From: Hyunsoonleella jejuensis | GTDB taxonomy: Bacteria; Bacteroidota; Bacteroidia; Flavobacteriales; Flavobacteriaceae | Length of the DNA: 64,000 nt | Reading direction: 5' to 3' | Assembly (NCBI RefSeq): GCF_900111025.1 | Contig: NZ_FOFN01000004.1 | Span: forward strand, 186,001-250,000 | Part shown: piece by piece, positions 42,657 to 51,203 of the stretch | How positions within the stretch are numbered: the first letter of the stretch is position 1 | Layout: each line of letters begins with the position of its first letter | Translations under genes and position numbers: made by a program | Notes under the pieces: model-generated | The model's database searches: none | The model's input: only the letters and a program-made list of their open reading frames with translations | What the model was told of the DNA's origin: nothing

Positions 42657-44566
42657 TGAATACTCATCCCATAAATATTCTAGAGCGCTATTGGAATTTC
42701 ACTTCCTTTAGAGGAAATCAAGAGGCGATAATCAATGCAGTATTAGATGGTGAAGATGTATTTGCCTTAATGCCAACAGGTGGTGGAAAATCTATTTGTT
42801 TTCAAATACCTGCATTAGTTAAAGATGGTATTTGCATTGTGATTTCGCCCTTAATTGCATTGATGAACGATCAGGTTAATAATTTAAACCAAAAAGGGAT
42901 TAAAGCTCTAGCCATAACTAGTAGTATTTCTAAAACTGATTTGGACACACTTTTAGATAATTGTATTTATGGCAACTACAAATTTTTATACCTCTCTCCC
43001 GAACGTTTACAACAAGAATTAGTGCAAGATCGTATTAGGCAAATGAAAGTGAACTTGATTGCTGTTGATGAAGCGCATTGTATCTCGCAATGGGGAAATG
43101 ACTTCAGACCTTCATATGGCAATATTATAAAAATGAGGCATTTAAAGCCCTCTACCAATATTATAGCTTTAACTGCTACTGCAAAACCAAAAATTGTTGA
43201 AGACATTATTACCCAACTAGATTTTATCAAACCTAAAATATTTAAACAGTCTTTTTTTAGGGATAACTTAGGGTATATGGTCATGCATGAAGAAGATAAA
43301 TATTACCGTCTTGAATCTATATTAAAAAAATATAGTGGCCCCTCTATTGTTTATGTAAGAAACAGAAAAGCAACTTTGGATATAAGCACACTTTTAACTT
43401 CAAAAAACATTACATCCACCTACTATCACGGTGGCTTGAACAATACAGAAAAGAGCACCAACATGAACAGTTGGATGAACAACCAAAAACAGGTTATGGT
43501 AGCCACAAATGCTTTTGGTATGGGCATTGATAAACCAGATGTAAAAACAGTTATTCACTTAAACCTCCCTGAAAGTATTGAGAGTTATTTTCAGGAAGCA
43601 GGACGAGCAGGCAGAAATGGCGATAAAGCTTTTGCTGTTGTTTTAAAAAACAAGAATGATGAAGTTCTGGTTAAAAATCAGTTTTTAAAGATATTGCCCT
43701 CCGTAGATCTCATTAAACAGATTTACAGAAAACTATGCAACTACTTTCAAATCTCATATGGCGAAGGCGCTTATTTGACTTTTGATTTTGATTTTGGGCA
43801 TTTTTGCAAAACCTACAGTTTTAATACCGTACTATGCTACAACGCTCTATTAATCCTAGATCGGAATAGTATAATTTCAATGTCTAAAAAATTTAAAAAC
43901 AAGGTTTTAGTTAAATTTATATCAACTAACACTTCAATATTTAATTACTTGGATAAATACCCTGAATACGACGTCACGGTTAAATCGATTCTTAGATCTT
44001 ACGGTGGTATTTTTGATCATGAGGTAGATATCAATACAGCTAAAGTTGCAGATAAGGCATCAATAACAGAACACGAATTAATTCAGCAGTTGAAGCGACT
44101 AGAAGTTGATAACATCCTCTCACTTAACCACTCTAAAACCGATGCGCAAATCACATTTATTGAGCCTAGGGAGGATGATAAAACTATAAACAGAATTGCC
44201 CCTATAATAAAGCAACAGAATGCACTTAAGGAAACACAGATTAATGCTGTAATTAATTATATAAATAACGATAATGTTTGTAAAAGCATGCAGCTCTTAA
44301 ATTATTTTGGCGAATCTAACACACAACCTTGCGGTATTTGCTCGGTTTGCCTTAATACCCAAGCCCTATCTTCTTCGAAAAAAAACAAAGAAAATTTAAA
44401 GAATGAGGTTATAAAACTTCTAGAAAGTGGTGATAAATCCTCAAGAGAGATTAGCAAAGCATTATCTTGCCATGATACTGAGACAAAACGTATTTTAAAA
44501 CAGCTTTTGGAACATCAAATTATTACTATTACAAAAACAAATACCTATAAACTAAGTCATATATGA
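42656..44566 (+). CDS. recQ: RecQ-family DNA helicase
   Basis: A 636-residue 3'-5' DNA helicase. Motif I MPTGGGKSICFQIP, motif Ia SPLIALMNDQVNNL, motif II VDEAHCISQWGNDFRPSY, motif III ALTATAK, motif V ATNAFGMGIDKPDVK and motif VI QEAGRAGRNG are complete. The RQC zinc-binding cysteines come at CKSMQLLNYFG and CGICSVC, then a winged-helix tail (SREISKALSCHDTETKRILK). A GTG start overlaps the upstream stop by one base. It is shorter than E. coli RecQ's usual HRDC-containing form at the end, matching the second RecQ found in Bacteroidota. Role: recombination and fork repair. Confidence 0.94.
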   Translation: MNTHPINILERYWNFTSFRGNQEAIINAVLDGEDVFALMPTGGGKSICFQIPALVKDGICIVISPLIALMNDQVNNLNQKGIKALAITSSISKTDLDTLLDNCIYGNYKFLYLSPERLQQELVQDRIRQMKVNLIAVDEAHCISQWGNDFRPSYGNIIKMRHLKPSTNIIALTATAKPKIVEDIITQLDFIKPKIFKQSFFRDNLGYMVMHEEDKYYRLESILKKYSGPSIVYVRNRKATLDISTLLTSKNITSTYYHGGLNNTEKSTNMNSWMNNQKQVMVATNAFGMGIDKPDVKTVIHLNLPESIESYFQEAGRAGRNGDKAFAVVLKNKNDEVLVKNQFLKILPSVDLIKQIYRKLCNYFQISYGEGAYLTFDFDFGHFCKTYSFNTVLCYNALLILDRNSIISMSKKFKNKVLVKFISTNTSIFNYLDKYPEYDVTVKSILRSYGGIFDHEVDINTAKVADKASITEHELIQQLKRLEVDNILSLNHSKTDAQITFIEPREDDKTINRIAPIIKQQNALKETQINAVINYINNDNVCKSMQLLNYFGESNTQPCGICSVCLNTQALSSSKKNKENLKNEVIKLLESGDKSSREISKALSCHDTETKRILKQLLEHQIITITKTNTYKLSHI

Positions 44567-45510
44567 GAGATTTAAGAATTGTATTTATGGGCACTCCAGA
44601 TTTTGCAGTTGCAACTTTAAAAGCGCTTGTAGAAACCGACTATAATATTGTTGGTGTAATTACAGCACCTGATAGACCTGCTGGCCGAGGCAGAAAACTT
44701 AATGAAAGCGCCGTTAAGAAATACGCAACAGAAGTTGGCCTGAACATATTACAACCAACTAATCTTAAAGGTAATGACTTTATTGACGCGTTAAGAGCCC
44801 TAAATGCTAACTTACAAATTGTAGTTGCCTTTAGGATGCTTCCAAAAGTAGTTTGGCAAATGCCAGAATACGGCACATTTAATTTACATGCATCGCTTCT
44901 ACCAAATTATAGAGGCGCAGCACCCATTAACTGGGCTATTATTAATGGTGAAACCAAAACTGGTGTTTCTACATTTTTTATTGATGAAAAAATTGATACT
45001 GGAGCAATGATATTTCAAGAGGAAATAGAAATCGAACCTCATGAAAACGCAGGAAGTCTGCACGACAAATTAATGAATCTGGGCAGCTCATTAGTTTTAA
45101 AGACTGTAACGGCTATAAAAAAGGGAGCGGTAGCAACTACACAGCAAAACGAAAATAGTAACATTAAAACGGCTTACAAGCTTAATAAAGAAAACTGCAA
45201 AATTTATTGGAACGATAGCATACACGATATTTACAATAAAATTAGGGGATTAAGCCCATATCCCGCGGCTTGGTGCGAATTGATTAATGGTGATGATACT
45301 CTAGATATAAAAATTTATGAGTCTGAAAAAGAAATTGAAAACCACAGCACCCCTGTTGGACAAGTAATTTCCTCAAAAAAAAGCATTAAAGTTTCCGTCA
45401 AAGAGGGTTACATAAAAATCACAAAAATTAAACTTCCTGGAAAGAAACTTATGGACAGCAAATCCCTGCTTAATGGTTATAAATTTGAAAGGGATGCAAA
45501 AATGCGCTAA
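44563..45510 (+). CDS. fmt: Methionyl-tRNA formyltransferase
   Basis: A 315-residue enzyme that formylates initiator Met-tRNA with 10-formyl-THF. Signatures: VFMGTPDFAVATLKAL, the substrate-binding LHASLLPNYRGAAPINWAII with the catalytic N/H residues, and GVSTFFIDEKIDTGAMI. The C-terminal OB-like domain has NKIRGLSPYPAAWCEL. It overlaps recQ by 4 bp (ATGA). The ATPase-recQ-fmt order is an operon by spacing. Confidence 0.96.
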   Translation: MRDLRIVFMGTPDFAVATLKALVETDYNIVGVITAPDRPAGRGRKLNESAVKKYATEVGLNILQPTNLKGNDFIDALRALNANLQIVVAFRMLPKVVWQMPEYGTFNLHASLLPNYRGAAPINWAIINGETKTGVSTFFIDEKIDTGAMIFQEEIEIEPHENAGSLHDKLMNLGSSLVLKTVTAIKKGAVATTQQNENSNIKTAYKLNKENCKIYWNDSIHDIYNKIRGLSPYPAAWCELINGDDTLDIKIYESEKEIENHSTPVGQVISSKKSIKVSVKEGYIKITKIKLPGKKLMDSKSLLNGYKFERDAKMR

Positions 45511-45614
45511 ACCCTTAGTATTACTCATTTCATTAAAACTTCGATAAAATGCGGTTCCTTTATTAACAAATGCCATAAGTTATCAACAAAACCTCGTATT
45601 TCCCTTGCTATTAC

Positions 45615-45644
45615 TTGCACGAAAGCATAATCCGTATAAATTTG
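45615..45644 (+). promoter_or_regulatory. Bacteroidota-type promoter of the HU gene
   Basis: TTG at 45615-45617 and TAAATTTG (TAnnTTTG) at 45637-45644 are separated by 19 nt, the consensus layout. The start codon of HU follows 54 bp downstream. Confidence 0.75.
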
Positions 45645-45698
45645 TAAAGGATTTAACAAAAAAGTTTAACCAATTTATTAATTATTAAAATTTACATT

Positions 45699-45971
45699 AT
45701 GAACAAAACAGATTTAATCGATGCAATGGCAGAACACGCAGGAATCACTAAAGCAGCCGCTAAAAAAGCTTTAGAGTGCGCACTTATTGAAATAGAAGGT
45801 GCTTTACAAAAAGGAAACAGAGTTTCTTTAGTTGGTTTTGGTTCTTGGTCAGTTTCTAAAAGATCTGCTAGAGAAGGAAGAAACCCACAAACTGGTGAGA
45901 CTATCAAAATTAAAGCTAAAAACGTTGTTAAGTTTAAAGCTGGATCAGATTTATCAAGTGCTGTAAACTAA
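45699..45971 (+). CDS. hup: HU-family DNA-binding protein
   Basis: A 90-residue histone-like protein: MNKTDLIDAMAEHAGITKAA, VSLVGFGSWSVSKRSAREGR and the DNA-binding arm NPQTGETIKIKAKNVVKFKA. Both the proline-loop arm and dimer helices are typical. It binds and bends DNA as a dimer and packs the nucleoid. It has a clean promoter upstream and a strong terminator downstream, so it is a single-gene unit, expected to be highly expressed. Confidence 0.96.
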   Translation: MNKTDLIDAMAEHAGITKAAAKKALECALIEIEGALQKGNRVSLVGFGSWSVSKRSAREGRNPQTGETIKIKAKNVVKFKAGSDLSSAVN

Positions 45972-45996
45972 TTAATAGTTTCAGAAAAACATAGAA

Positions 45997-46028
45997 AAAT
46001 GCTTTCCGAAATGGAAAGCATTTTTTTT
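45997..46028 (+). terminator. Intrinsic terminator of the HU gene
   Basis: An 11-bp perfect stem (AAATGCTTTCC, 45997-46007, with GGAAAGCATTT, 46013-46023) and a 5-nt loop, followed by an eight-T run, lies 25 bp past the HU stop. Confidence 0.93.
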
Positions 46029-46095
46029 ATGTATATGTTAAAAGTTGCTTTTTTAATAAAATTACCTTAGTTTTAGTTATAAAATTTATTGAAAC

Positions 46096-46656
46096 ATGAC
46101 GAGCACTACCCCGAAAAAAGGTGATTTGTTAATTGCAGAACCAGCCATAATTGGAGATGTTTCTTTTAACCGCTCCATTGTGTTGTTAGCAGACCACACC
46201 AAAGATGGTTCTATTGGATTTATCCTAAACAAACCCTTAGAATACACTATAAAAGACCTAATTCCTGAAGTTAAGGCTGCTTTTAAAGTGTATAACGGTG
46301 GGCCGGTAGAACAAGACAATCTTTACTTTATTCATAAAGTACCAGATCTTATACCAAATAGCATTGAAATTTCATTAGGTATATACTGGGGAGGCGATTT
46401 TAAGAGAGTTGCAGAATTAATTACTAACGACATCATTAATGAAAATGATATTCGTTTCTTTTTAGGGTATTCTGGTTGGGATTCTAATCAACTAGAAGAT
46501 GAGCTGAAAGCAAATTCTTGGTTAGTTTCTGAAAACATCTACGAAAAAAACATTATCGAAAAAGATTATGCCTCTTTTTGGAAAGAAAAAATGCTGGAAC
46601 TTGGTGGCGAATATAGTATATGGTCAAACGCTCCTGAAAACCCAAATTACAACTAG
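46096..46656 (+). CDS. YqgE/AlgH family protein (DUF179)
   Basis: A 186-residue protein of the UPF0301/DUF179 family: KGDLLIAEPAIIGDVSFNRS, GFILNKPLEYTIKDLIPEV, VYNGGPVEQDNLYFIHKVPD and FLGYSGWDSNQLEDELKANS. The name AlgH comes from Pseudomonas; its molecular activity is unresolved and need not relate to the alginate locus 10 kb further on. It is transcribed towards the aminotransferase gene and the 3' ends overlap by 4 bp. Confidence 0.9.
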   Translation: MTSTTPKKGDLLIAEPAIIGDVSFNRSIVLLADHTKDGSIGFILNKPLEYTIKDLIPEVKAAFKVYNGGPVEQDNLYFIHKVPDLIPNSIEISLGIYWGGDFKRVAELITNDIINENDIRFFLGYSGWDSNQLEDELKANSWLVSENIYEKNIIEKDYASFWKEKMLELGGEYSIWSNAPENPNYN

Positions 46657-47495
46657 GATAGTCTTACCATAGTATTCAACTTGGTAAATAGAATTTTGGC
46701 AACCTCATTCTTAAACTCCTTTTTTCTATATTTTGAAATAGGCTGAATTCCAGTGATTACATTTGTAATAAAAATTTCATCGGCTTTTTGAAGTTCAAAT
46801 GGAGAAATCGACATCTCCAACAATTCAAAATCTTCCAGTTTTTTTATAATATTTAAAACCTGAGTTCTCATTACACCTTTTAAACATCCATCAGTTAATG
46901 GCGGTGTTTTTATAATATTATCCTTAACTAAAAACAAATTGCCATTTAAGGCCTCAACTACATTTTTGTTAGTATTTAGCAGCAAACAGTTATCCAATGC
47001 ATTCTCGTTAGCAAAAATACTTCCAACAACGTTGATTGCTTTATTATTTGTTTTTAAAGTAGATAACAACGAGGGAGCTACAAAATAGTCCTTAAATAAA
47101 TCTACCTGATATGTGTTAGTATTTAAAATATAAACATCACTATCTAAAGGTTTTACGTTTATACTGTAACTAATTGTATTATGTTTTGGCAAATACAAAC
47201 CACCTTCGTTTCGGTGCACAATAAGTTTTACCCGTGCATTGTTATCTTCAAGATGATTAGCTTCCAAAGTATCCTGTATTTGGCTCTCTAAAAACTCCAT
47301 AGTAAAATGCATCGGGATTTCCATTCGCATAATCCGCATCGAAGCCATTAACCTAAAATAATGGTCTTCCCAAAACAACACCTTACCATTAGCTACCTTT
47401 ATGGTTTCAAAAAGTGCATCACCATAGCTGTAACCCCTATTGTGTATTGAAATTTGGTTGCTATCTTCTACAAGTGTTCCGTTAAAATTTACCAT
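46653..47495 (-). CDS. Class IV aminotransferase / aminodeoxychorismate lyase-like
   Basis: A 280-residue PLP enzyme of the fold-type IV class. FNGTLVEDSNQISIHNRGYS, YGDALFETIKV and the lysine-containing STLKTNNKAINVVGSIFANE carry the PLP site, with a final FITNVITGIQPISKYR. The fold is shared by branched-chain aminotransferase, D-amino-acid aminotransferase and PabC. Its size and LFETIKV start suit PabC-like 4-amino-4-deoxychorismate lyases of folate synthesis, but substrate cannot be fixed. It starts about 62 bp past the stop of the START-like gene on the same strand, so the two may be co-transcribed. Confidence 0.85.
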   Translation of the reverse strand: MVNFNGTLVEDSNQISIHNRGYSYGDALFETIKVANGKVLFWEDHYFRLMASMRIMRMEIPMHFTMEFLESQIQDTLEANHLEDNNARVKLIVHRNEGGLYLPKHNTISYSINVKPLDSDVYILNTNTYQVDLFKDYFVAPSLLSTLKTNNKAINVVGSIFANENALDNCLLLNTNKNVVEALNGNLFLVKDNIIKTPPLTDGCLKGVMRTQVLNIIKKLEDFELLEMSISPFELQKADEIFITNVITGIQPISKYRKKEFKNEVAKILFTKLNTMVRLS

Positions 47496-47557
47496 AAAAA
47501 AAGCCCGCTACTTTTAAGTGTTTAAGTGCGGACAAATATAAGATTAAATTAGTGTTT

Positions 47558-47950
47558 TTATGCTGAACCCAATACTTGTTTTAAATCAGATATTTGATTT
47601 TCCCATAGCATTTTTGCTTCGTCTACCTCATCTTCTTCTGCAAAATCGGTCACCATTAAAGATACATCCTTGGTAATTTCATCTACTTGAATTCTAATTT
47701 CAAAATAGCAAGACGCGCCATCTTCCTCATCTGCCAACCATCTAAACTTCACACGCTCGCCACTTTTTTTACTTAATAACTTTGCTTTCTCTTCACTATC
47801 GTCCCAAATAAAGGTAAACAGTTCTCCTCTAGAATTTACATTATCTGAAAACCATTCTGATAAACCTGAAGGCGTTGATATGTACTGAAACAATAATTGA
47901 GGTGATGCATGTATAGGGAATTCTATTTCAAATTTAGTTTTATCGTCCAT
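47558..47950 (-). CDS. START-like domain protein
   Basis: A 130-residue SRPBCC/START-like protein, with FPIHASPQLLFQYISTPSGL, SEWFSDNVN, FIWDDSEEKAKLL and FRWLADEEDGASCYFEIRIQ. This helix-grip fold makes a hydrophobic cavity for a small ligand. It is one of the short, highly conserved Flavobacteriaceae single-domain members. Ligand and function are unknown. It precedes the class IV aminotransferase on the same strand. Confidence 0.85.
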   Translation of the reverse strand: MDDKTKFEIEFPIHASPQLLFQYISTPSGLSEWFSDNVNSRGELFTFIWDDSEEKAKLLSKKSGERVKFRWLADEEDGASCYFEIRIQVDEITKDVSLMVTDFAEEDEVDEAKMLWENQISDLKQVLGSA

Positions 47951-48039
47951 GAAAGTTTATAAAATTTTATGTTGCTCAATATATACATTAATTCATGAGA
48001 TTTGCAATTATTTTTCATAATATTTTGCATAACTTATGC

Positions 48040-48069
48040 TTGTCTACATGAATTTTGTTTTTATATTTG
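48040..48069 (+). promoter_or_regulatory. Bacteroidota-type promoter of the tRNA gene
   Basis: TTG at 48040-48042 and TATATTTG (TAnnTTTG) at 48062-48069 with a 19-nt spacer, 12 nt before the tRNA 5' end. Confidence 0.75.
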
Positions 48070-48081
48070 CAACCTCAAAAT

Positions 48082-48155
48082 GGCGAGGTAGCTCAGTTGG
48101 TTAGAGCGTCGGATTCATAACCCGGAGGTCTCGAGTTCAAATCTCGATCTCGCTA
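48082..48155 (+). tRNA. tRNA-Met (anticodon CAT)
   Basis: A 74-nt cloverleaf: acceptor GGCGAGG with TCTCGCT, D-arm GCTC...GAGC, anticodon loop TTCATAA with CAT at positions 34-36, T-arm TCGAG-TTCAAAT-CTCGA, and discriminator A. The CCA end is not encoded in full (ACA follows). The elongator form is suggested because the 1-72 pair and three anticodon-stem pairs do not show the initiator features. A lysidine-modified tRNA-Ile2 also has CAT, so Met is the better but not certain call. Confidence 0.88.
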
Positions 48156-48171
48156 CAAGTTATACAAAGAA

Positions 48172-48203
48172 AAGTCAAGGAATAAATTCCTTGGCTTTTT
48201 TTT
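48172..48203 (+). terminator. Intrinsic terminator of the tRNA gene
   Basis: AAGTCAAGGAA (48172-48182) pairs with TTCCTTGGCTT (48187-48197) over 11 positions with one wobble, followed by an eight-T run. It lies 17 nt past the tRNA end. Confidence 0.9.
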
Positions 48204-48823
48204 ATTTCTAAAACAATTACGCTTTTCTAGAAACTATTTATAAATAAATTAACATTATTGAGAGAGGTCTTTAAAAAAATTAAAATTAACAAGTAATCCT
48301 CCTGTATACCATTCGTTGGTATTTTTCTGCTATCTCTTTATGTAATCCCTTATCCAGTTGCGCAATGATTAATGCCTTTTGAAAATTTAACTTTATCGTT
48401 GAAAACGGCTATTACATTTAGTTTTAAAATTATTCAATTAAGGCCTTTATTGAATGACGCTTTGAGACTTAGTAATGTTTCTAGAAATATCTTTATTACA
48501 ATAGTGCCTTAGTTATTCATGTATTTAAAAGTTTAAATCAAAAGCTTAATAATAAATAGTTTGAAAGAAGACAAGGTGATGTAATTACTACTTACGCTAC
48601 AAAAACTAATAATTTTTGGGGATGGAAGTAGAAGTTAAATTGAAAAAGTGATTTATCTTCCGCATATAAATGGGCCCAAACTCTCAGGAAAAAGTGAATT
48701 TGTATATGACTTGCGTAATAATTTGATAGAATGCATCCCTTTATACACCTATGTTTAATTAGGATATCGGATAATATTTATTACATTTGTATGATGTATG
48801 ATGTCTAATAAATTAAACAAACT
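48204..48823. other. Gene-free 0.6-kb stretch before the GntR operon
   Basis: No convincing gene. A minus-strand stretch of 40 codons around 48290-48410 contains the peptide-like KALIIAQLDKGLHKEIAEKY, perhaps a relic, but it has no start or neighbours. At 48782-48789 TACATTTG matches the -7 box for the GntR gene; no matching -33 TTG was found, so an activator or a -35-independent promoter may be used. Confidence 0.45.
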
Positions 48824-49552
48824 ATGTTTACAGCCTTAGGCCAAAACAAATCACTTACCCAGCAGGTGGAGTATGAATTAACCGAAGCTATACGAAACGG
48901 AAAATATCTTCCTGGAAATAAAATACCGTCAGAAAACGAACTTTGTGAAGTATTCAATGTAAGTAGAACGTCCGTTCGTGAGGCGGTAAAAAAAATGAGT
49001 GCCCGCGGTATTGTGGATGTTAAAAGAGGTAGTGGTGTATACGTAGCAGAAATAAGTTTAAAAAATGCTTCAAAAAACCTCAACTTGTTTTTTGAGCTAT
49101 CTACTGATAAAAATATCATCCTTCAAACCATTAACACAAGACTTATTTTAGAACCTACTCTAGCATCTCAAGCAGCTATTCACAGAAATAATAGACACTT
49201 AGAGCTTTTAAAGGATAACATGATTCAAATGAAAAAATGTGCTTTAAAGGATAAGAAAAAAGAGGCCGAATTAGATAACGATTTTCATAAAATAATTCTT
49301 TCTATAGTTAATAATGACGTATTGGAGTTGCTATTAACTCCAATCTTTAATTTGATACCAAAATTTAAGACTGCTGTTTATGTAAAGCCTTTAGAAGGCC
49401 ATCTTATGAAGGAAAAAAAACTGATGCTAAATCATCATGATAATATTCTTCAGGGCATTATTGAGGGTAATAGTGCTAAAGCTAGTGAAGCTATGCGAAA
49501 CCACATACTTGAAACACAAAATAACTATACTAAATCTTTACGGAAAAAATGA
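48824..49552 (+). CDS. GntR-family regulator (FadR subfamily) of uronate genes
   Basis: A 242-residue regulator. The winged helix is at residues 8-75 (YELTEAIRNGKYLPGNKIPS, ENELCEVFNVSRTSVREAVK, KMSARGIVDVKRGSGVYV). The helical FCD ligand domain fills the rest, with TRLILEPTLASQAAIHRN and the metal-binding His in DNDFHKIILSIV. It overlaps kdgK by 4 bp and heads the operon GntR-kdgK-eda-dgoD. FadR-type regulators commonly sense a sugar acid and repress the catabolic genes. KDG or a similar acid is the likely inducer; this is inferred. Confidence 0.9.
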   Translation: MFTALGQNKSLTQQVEYELTEAIRNGKYLPGNKIPSENELCEVFNVSRTSVREAVKKMSARGIVDVKRGSGVYVAEISLKNASKNLNLFFELSTDKNIILQTINTRLILEPTLASQAAIHRNNRHLELLKDNMIQMKKCALKDKKKEAELDNDFHKIILSIVNNDVLELLLTPIFNLIPKFKTAVYVKPLEGHLMKEKKLMLNHHDNILQGIIEGNSAKASEAMRNHILETQNNYTKSLRKK

Positions 49553-50556
49553 GTTTCATAACTTTTGGAGAAATCATGATGAGATTAACTCCTAGTAACT
49601 ATAGCAAAAAAATAAATTCTTCCAGTTCTTTTAACGTTGATTATGCAGGTTCGGAATCTAACGTTGCCAGTTCTTTAGGGGTATTAGGAAATAAGGTGAG
49701 CTTTGTTACTAAACTACCTGAAAACCAGTTAGGAGATGCGGCAATTCGTTCTTTAAGAGCTTATGGAATTGATACAAATAACATTCTACGTGGCGGACAT
49801 AGAATTGGCACCTATATTATTGAATTAGGTGCTTCAATTCGACCTTCAAGTGTTATCTATGATCGTAAGAATTCTTCCTTTAGTGAAATTGAAAACGATG
49901 AATTTAAATGGGAAAACATCCTAAAAGATAAAAAATGGATATTTCTATCGGGAATAACACCTGTGCTTTCAAAACAATGTGCTGAGGAAACTATAAAAGT
50001 GTCTGAAATCGCTAGAAAATTGGGAGTTAAGGTAGCCTTTGATATGAATTACCGAAGATCATTATGGAAAGACCCTGCAGATGCTCGTAAAATATTTGAT
50101 AAGATTTTGGTAAATACAGATTTATTATTTGGAAATGCAGATGTTTTAAAGGATGTATACAATATGAATCCCACAAGTTCCAGTCGCTTGGATATAACCA
50201 AAGAAACGGCCCATATGGCATCTGCTAAATTTGGAATTAAGCATATAGCATTTACAATTAGAGAGCATAGTTCTGCAAGTGTAAACAAAGTATCAGGATT
50301 TTTTCTATCCAATTCTAGGTATTATAGTTCTAAAATTATTGAGGTTGCAATTACAGACCGCTTTGGTACAGGTGATGCCTTTGCTGCTGCTTTTTTACAT
50401 GGTATTATACAAAAATGGAATGATAAAAAAGTGATAGATTTTGCTACTGCAGCATTTGCATTAAAACATACCATTCAAGGCGATCAACACACAAGTAGTG
50501 AAAAAGAAATTATTTCTATCATGAAAGGTCATATTAGCGGACACGTATTAAGATGA
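49549..50556 (+). CDS. kdgK: 2-keto-3-deoxygluconate kinase, PfkB family
   Basis: A 335-residue sugar kinase with MSFITFGEIMMRLTPSNYSK, NVDYAGSESNVASSLGVLGN and the ATP/catalytic motif DRFGTGDAFAAAFLHG (catalytic Asp in GTGD). Phosphorylates KDG to KDPG. The neighbouring eda gene overlaps by 4 bp and splits the product. This is one of two kdgK-like genes within 4 kb; the other is at 52507 on the opposite strand, so one may serve a different inducer or substrate. Confidence 0.88.
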   Translation: MSFITFGEIMMRLTPSNYSKKINSSSSFNVDYAGSESNVASSLGVLGNKVSFVTKLPENQLGDAAIRSLRAYGIDTNNILRGGHRIGTYIIELGASIRPSSVIYDRKNSSFSEIENDEFKWENILKDKKWIFLSGITPVLSKQCAEETIKVSEIARKLGVKVAFDMNYRRSLWKDPADARKIFDKILVNTDLLFGNADVLKDVYNMNPTSSSRLDITKETAHMASAKFGIKHIAFTIREHSSASVNKVSGFFLSNSRYYSSKIIEVAITDRFGTGDAFAAAFLHGIIQKWNDKKVIDFATAAFALKHTIQGDQHTSSEKEIISIMKGHISGHVLR

Positions 50557-51203
50557 AAAGAGAAGACATAGCAGCAATTATTAAGAAAGAGCGGGTTATT
50601 GCAATTGTTAGAACAAAAGAACAATTACAAATACCAGAACTTATTCAGGATTTAGTAGAAGGTGGTATTAAGGTTATAGAAATAACATCAAATACACCAC
50701 GGTATTTAGAAGAAATAGCCAAAGCAAAAAAACGATATGCCAATTTTGACATTATTATTGGAGCTGGTACCGTTACGAATGTGCAAATTGCTAATGCTGC
50801 TATAAAAGCCGGTGCTCAATTTCTTGTGACCCCAAACACCAATACTGAGGTGTTAGCGCTTGCACATCATAACAATATCCCCGTAGCCATGGGTGCCCTT
50901 ACACCAACTGAAATCTGTCTAGCAGCAGGATACGGTGCCGATATAATCAAATTATTTCCAGCAGGAGACTTGGGTATTAGTTATTTCAAATCTGTAAAAG
51001 CTCCGTTAGACACAATCACTTTTTTTGTTGTAGGCGGTATCAACCTATCTAATATTGAAGAGTGGATTGCAGCCGGAATATCCGGTGTTGGATTAGGAGC
51101 TGCACTAACGAAGCAAGACAAAAACACCTCAGCGGATAGCTATAGAGGAAACACTATACAAAAATTTGTCAAAATTATAAAAGAATCGCAATGGAAGAAT
51201 TAG
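50553..51203 (+). CDS. eda: KDPG/KHG aldolase
   Basis: A 216-residue class I aldolase that splits 2-keto-3-deoxy-6-phosphogluconate to pyruvate and glyceraldehyde-3-phosphate. Motifs: ERVIAIVRTKEQLQIPEL, EGGIKVIEITSNTPRYLEEI (catalytic Glu in IEITSNTP), IIGAGTVTNVQIANAAIKAG, FLVTPNTN, and the Schiff-base Lys in ADIIKLFPAGDLG, followed by FFVVGGINLSNI. Overlaps kdgK by 4 bp and dgoD by 13 bp. Confidence 0.92.
   Translation: MKREDIAAIIKKERVIAIVRTKEQLQIPELIQDLVEGGIKVIEITSNTPRYLEEIAKAKKRYANFDIIIGAGTVTNVQIANAAIKAGAQFLVTPNTNTEVLALAHHNNIPVAMGALTPTEICLAAGYGADIIKLFPAGDLGISYFKSVKAPLDTITFFVVGGINLSNIEEWIAAGISGVGLGAALTKQDKNTSADSYRGNTIQKFVKIIKESQWKN

Noticed and set aside
46096-46656. YqgE/AlgH as part of the alginate locus
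   Set aside because: It is 10 kb away, in a housekeeping block, and the AlgH name does not imply an alginate role in this lineage.
48290-48410. Minus-strand 40-codon ORF with a plausible peptide (KALIIAQLDKGLHKEIAEKY)
   Set aside because: No start codon, too short and no neighbour context; could be a relic but cannot be supported.
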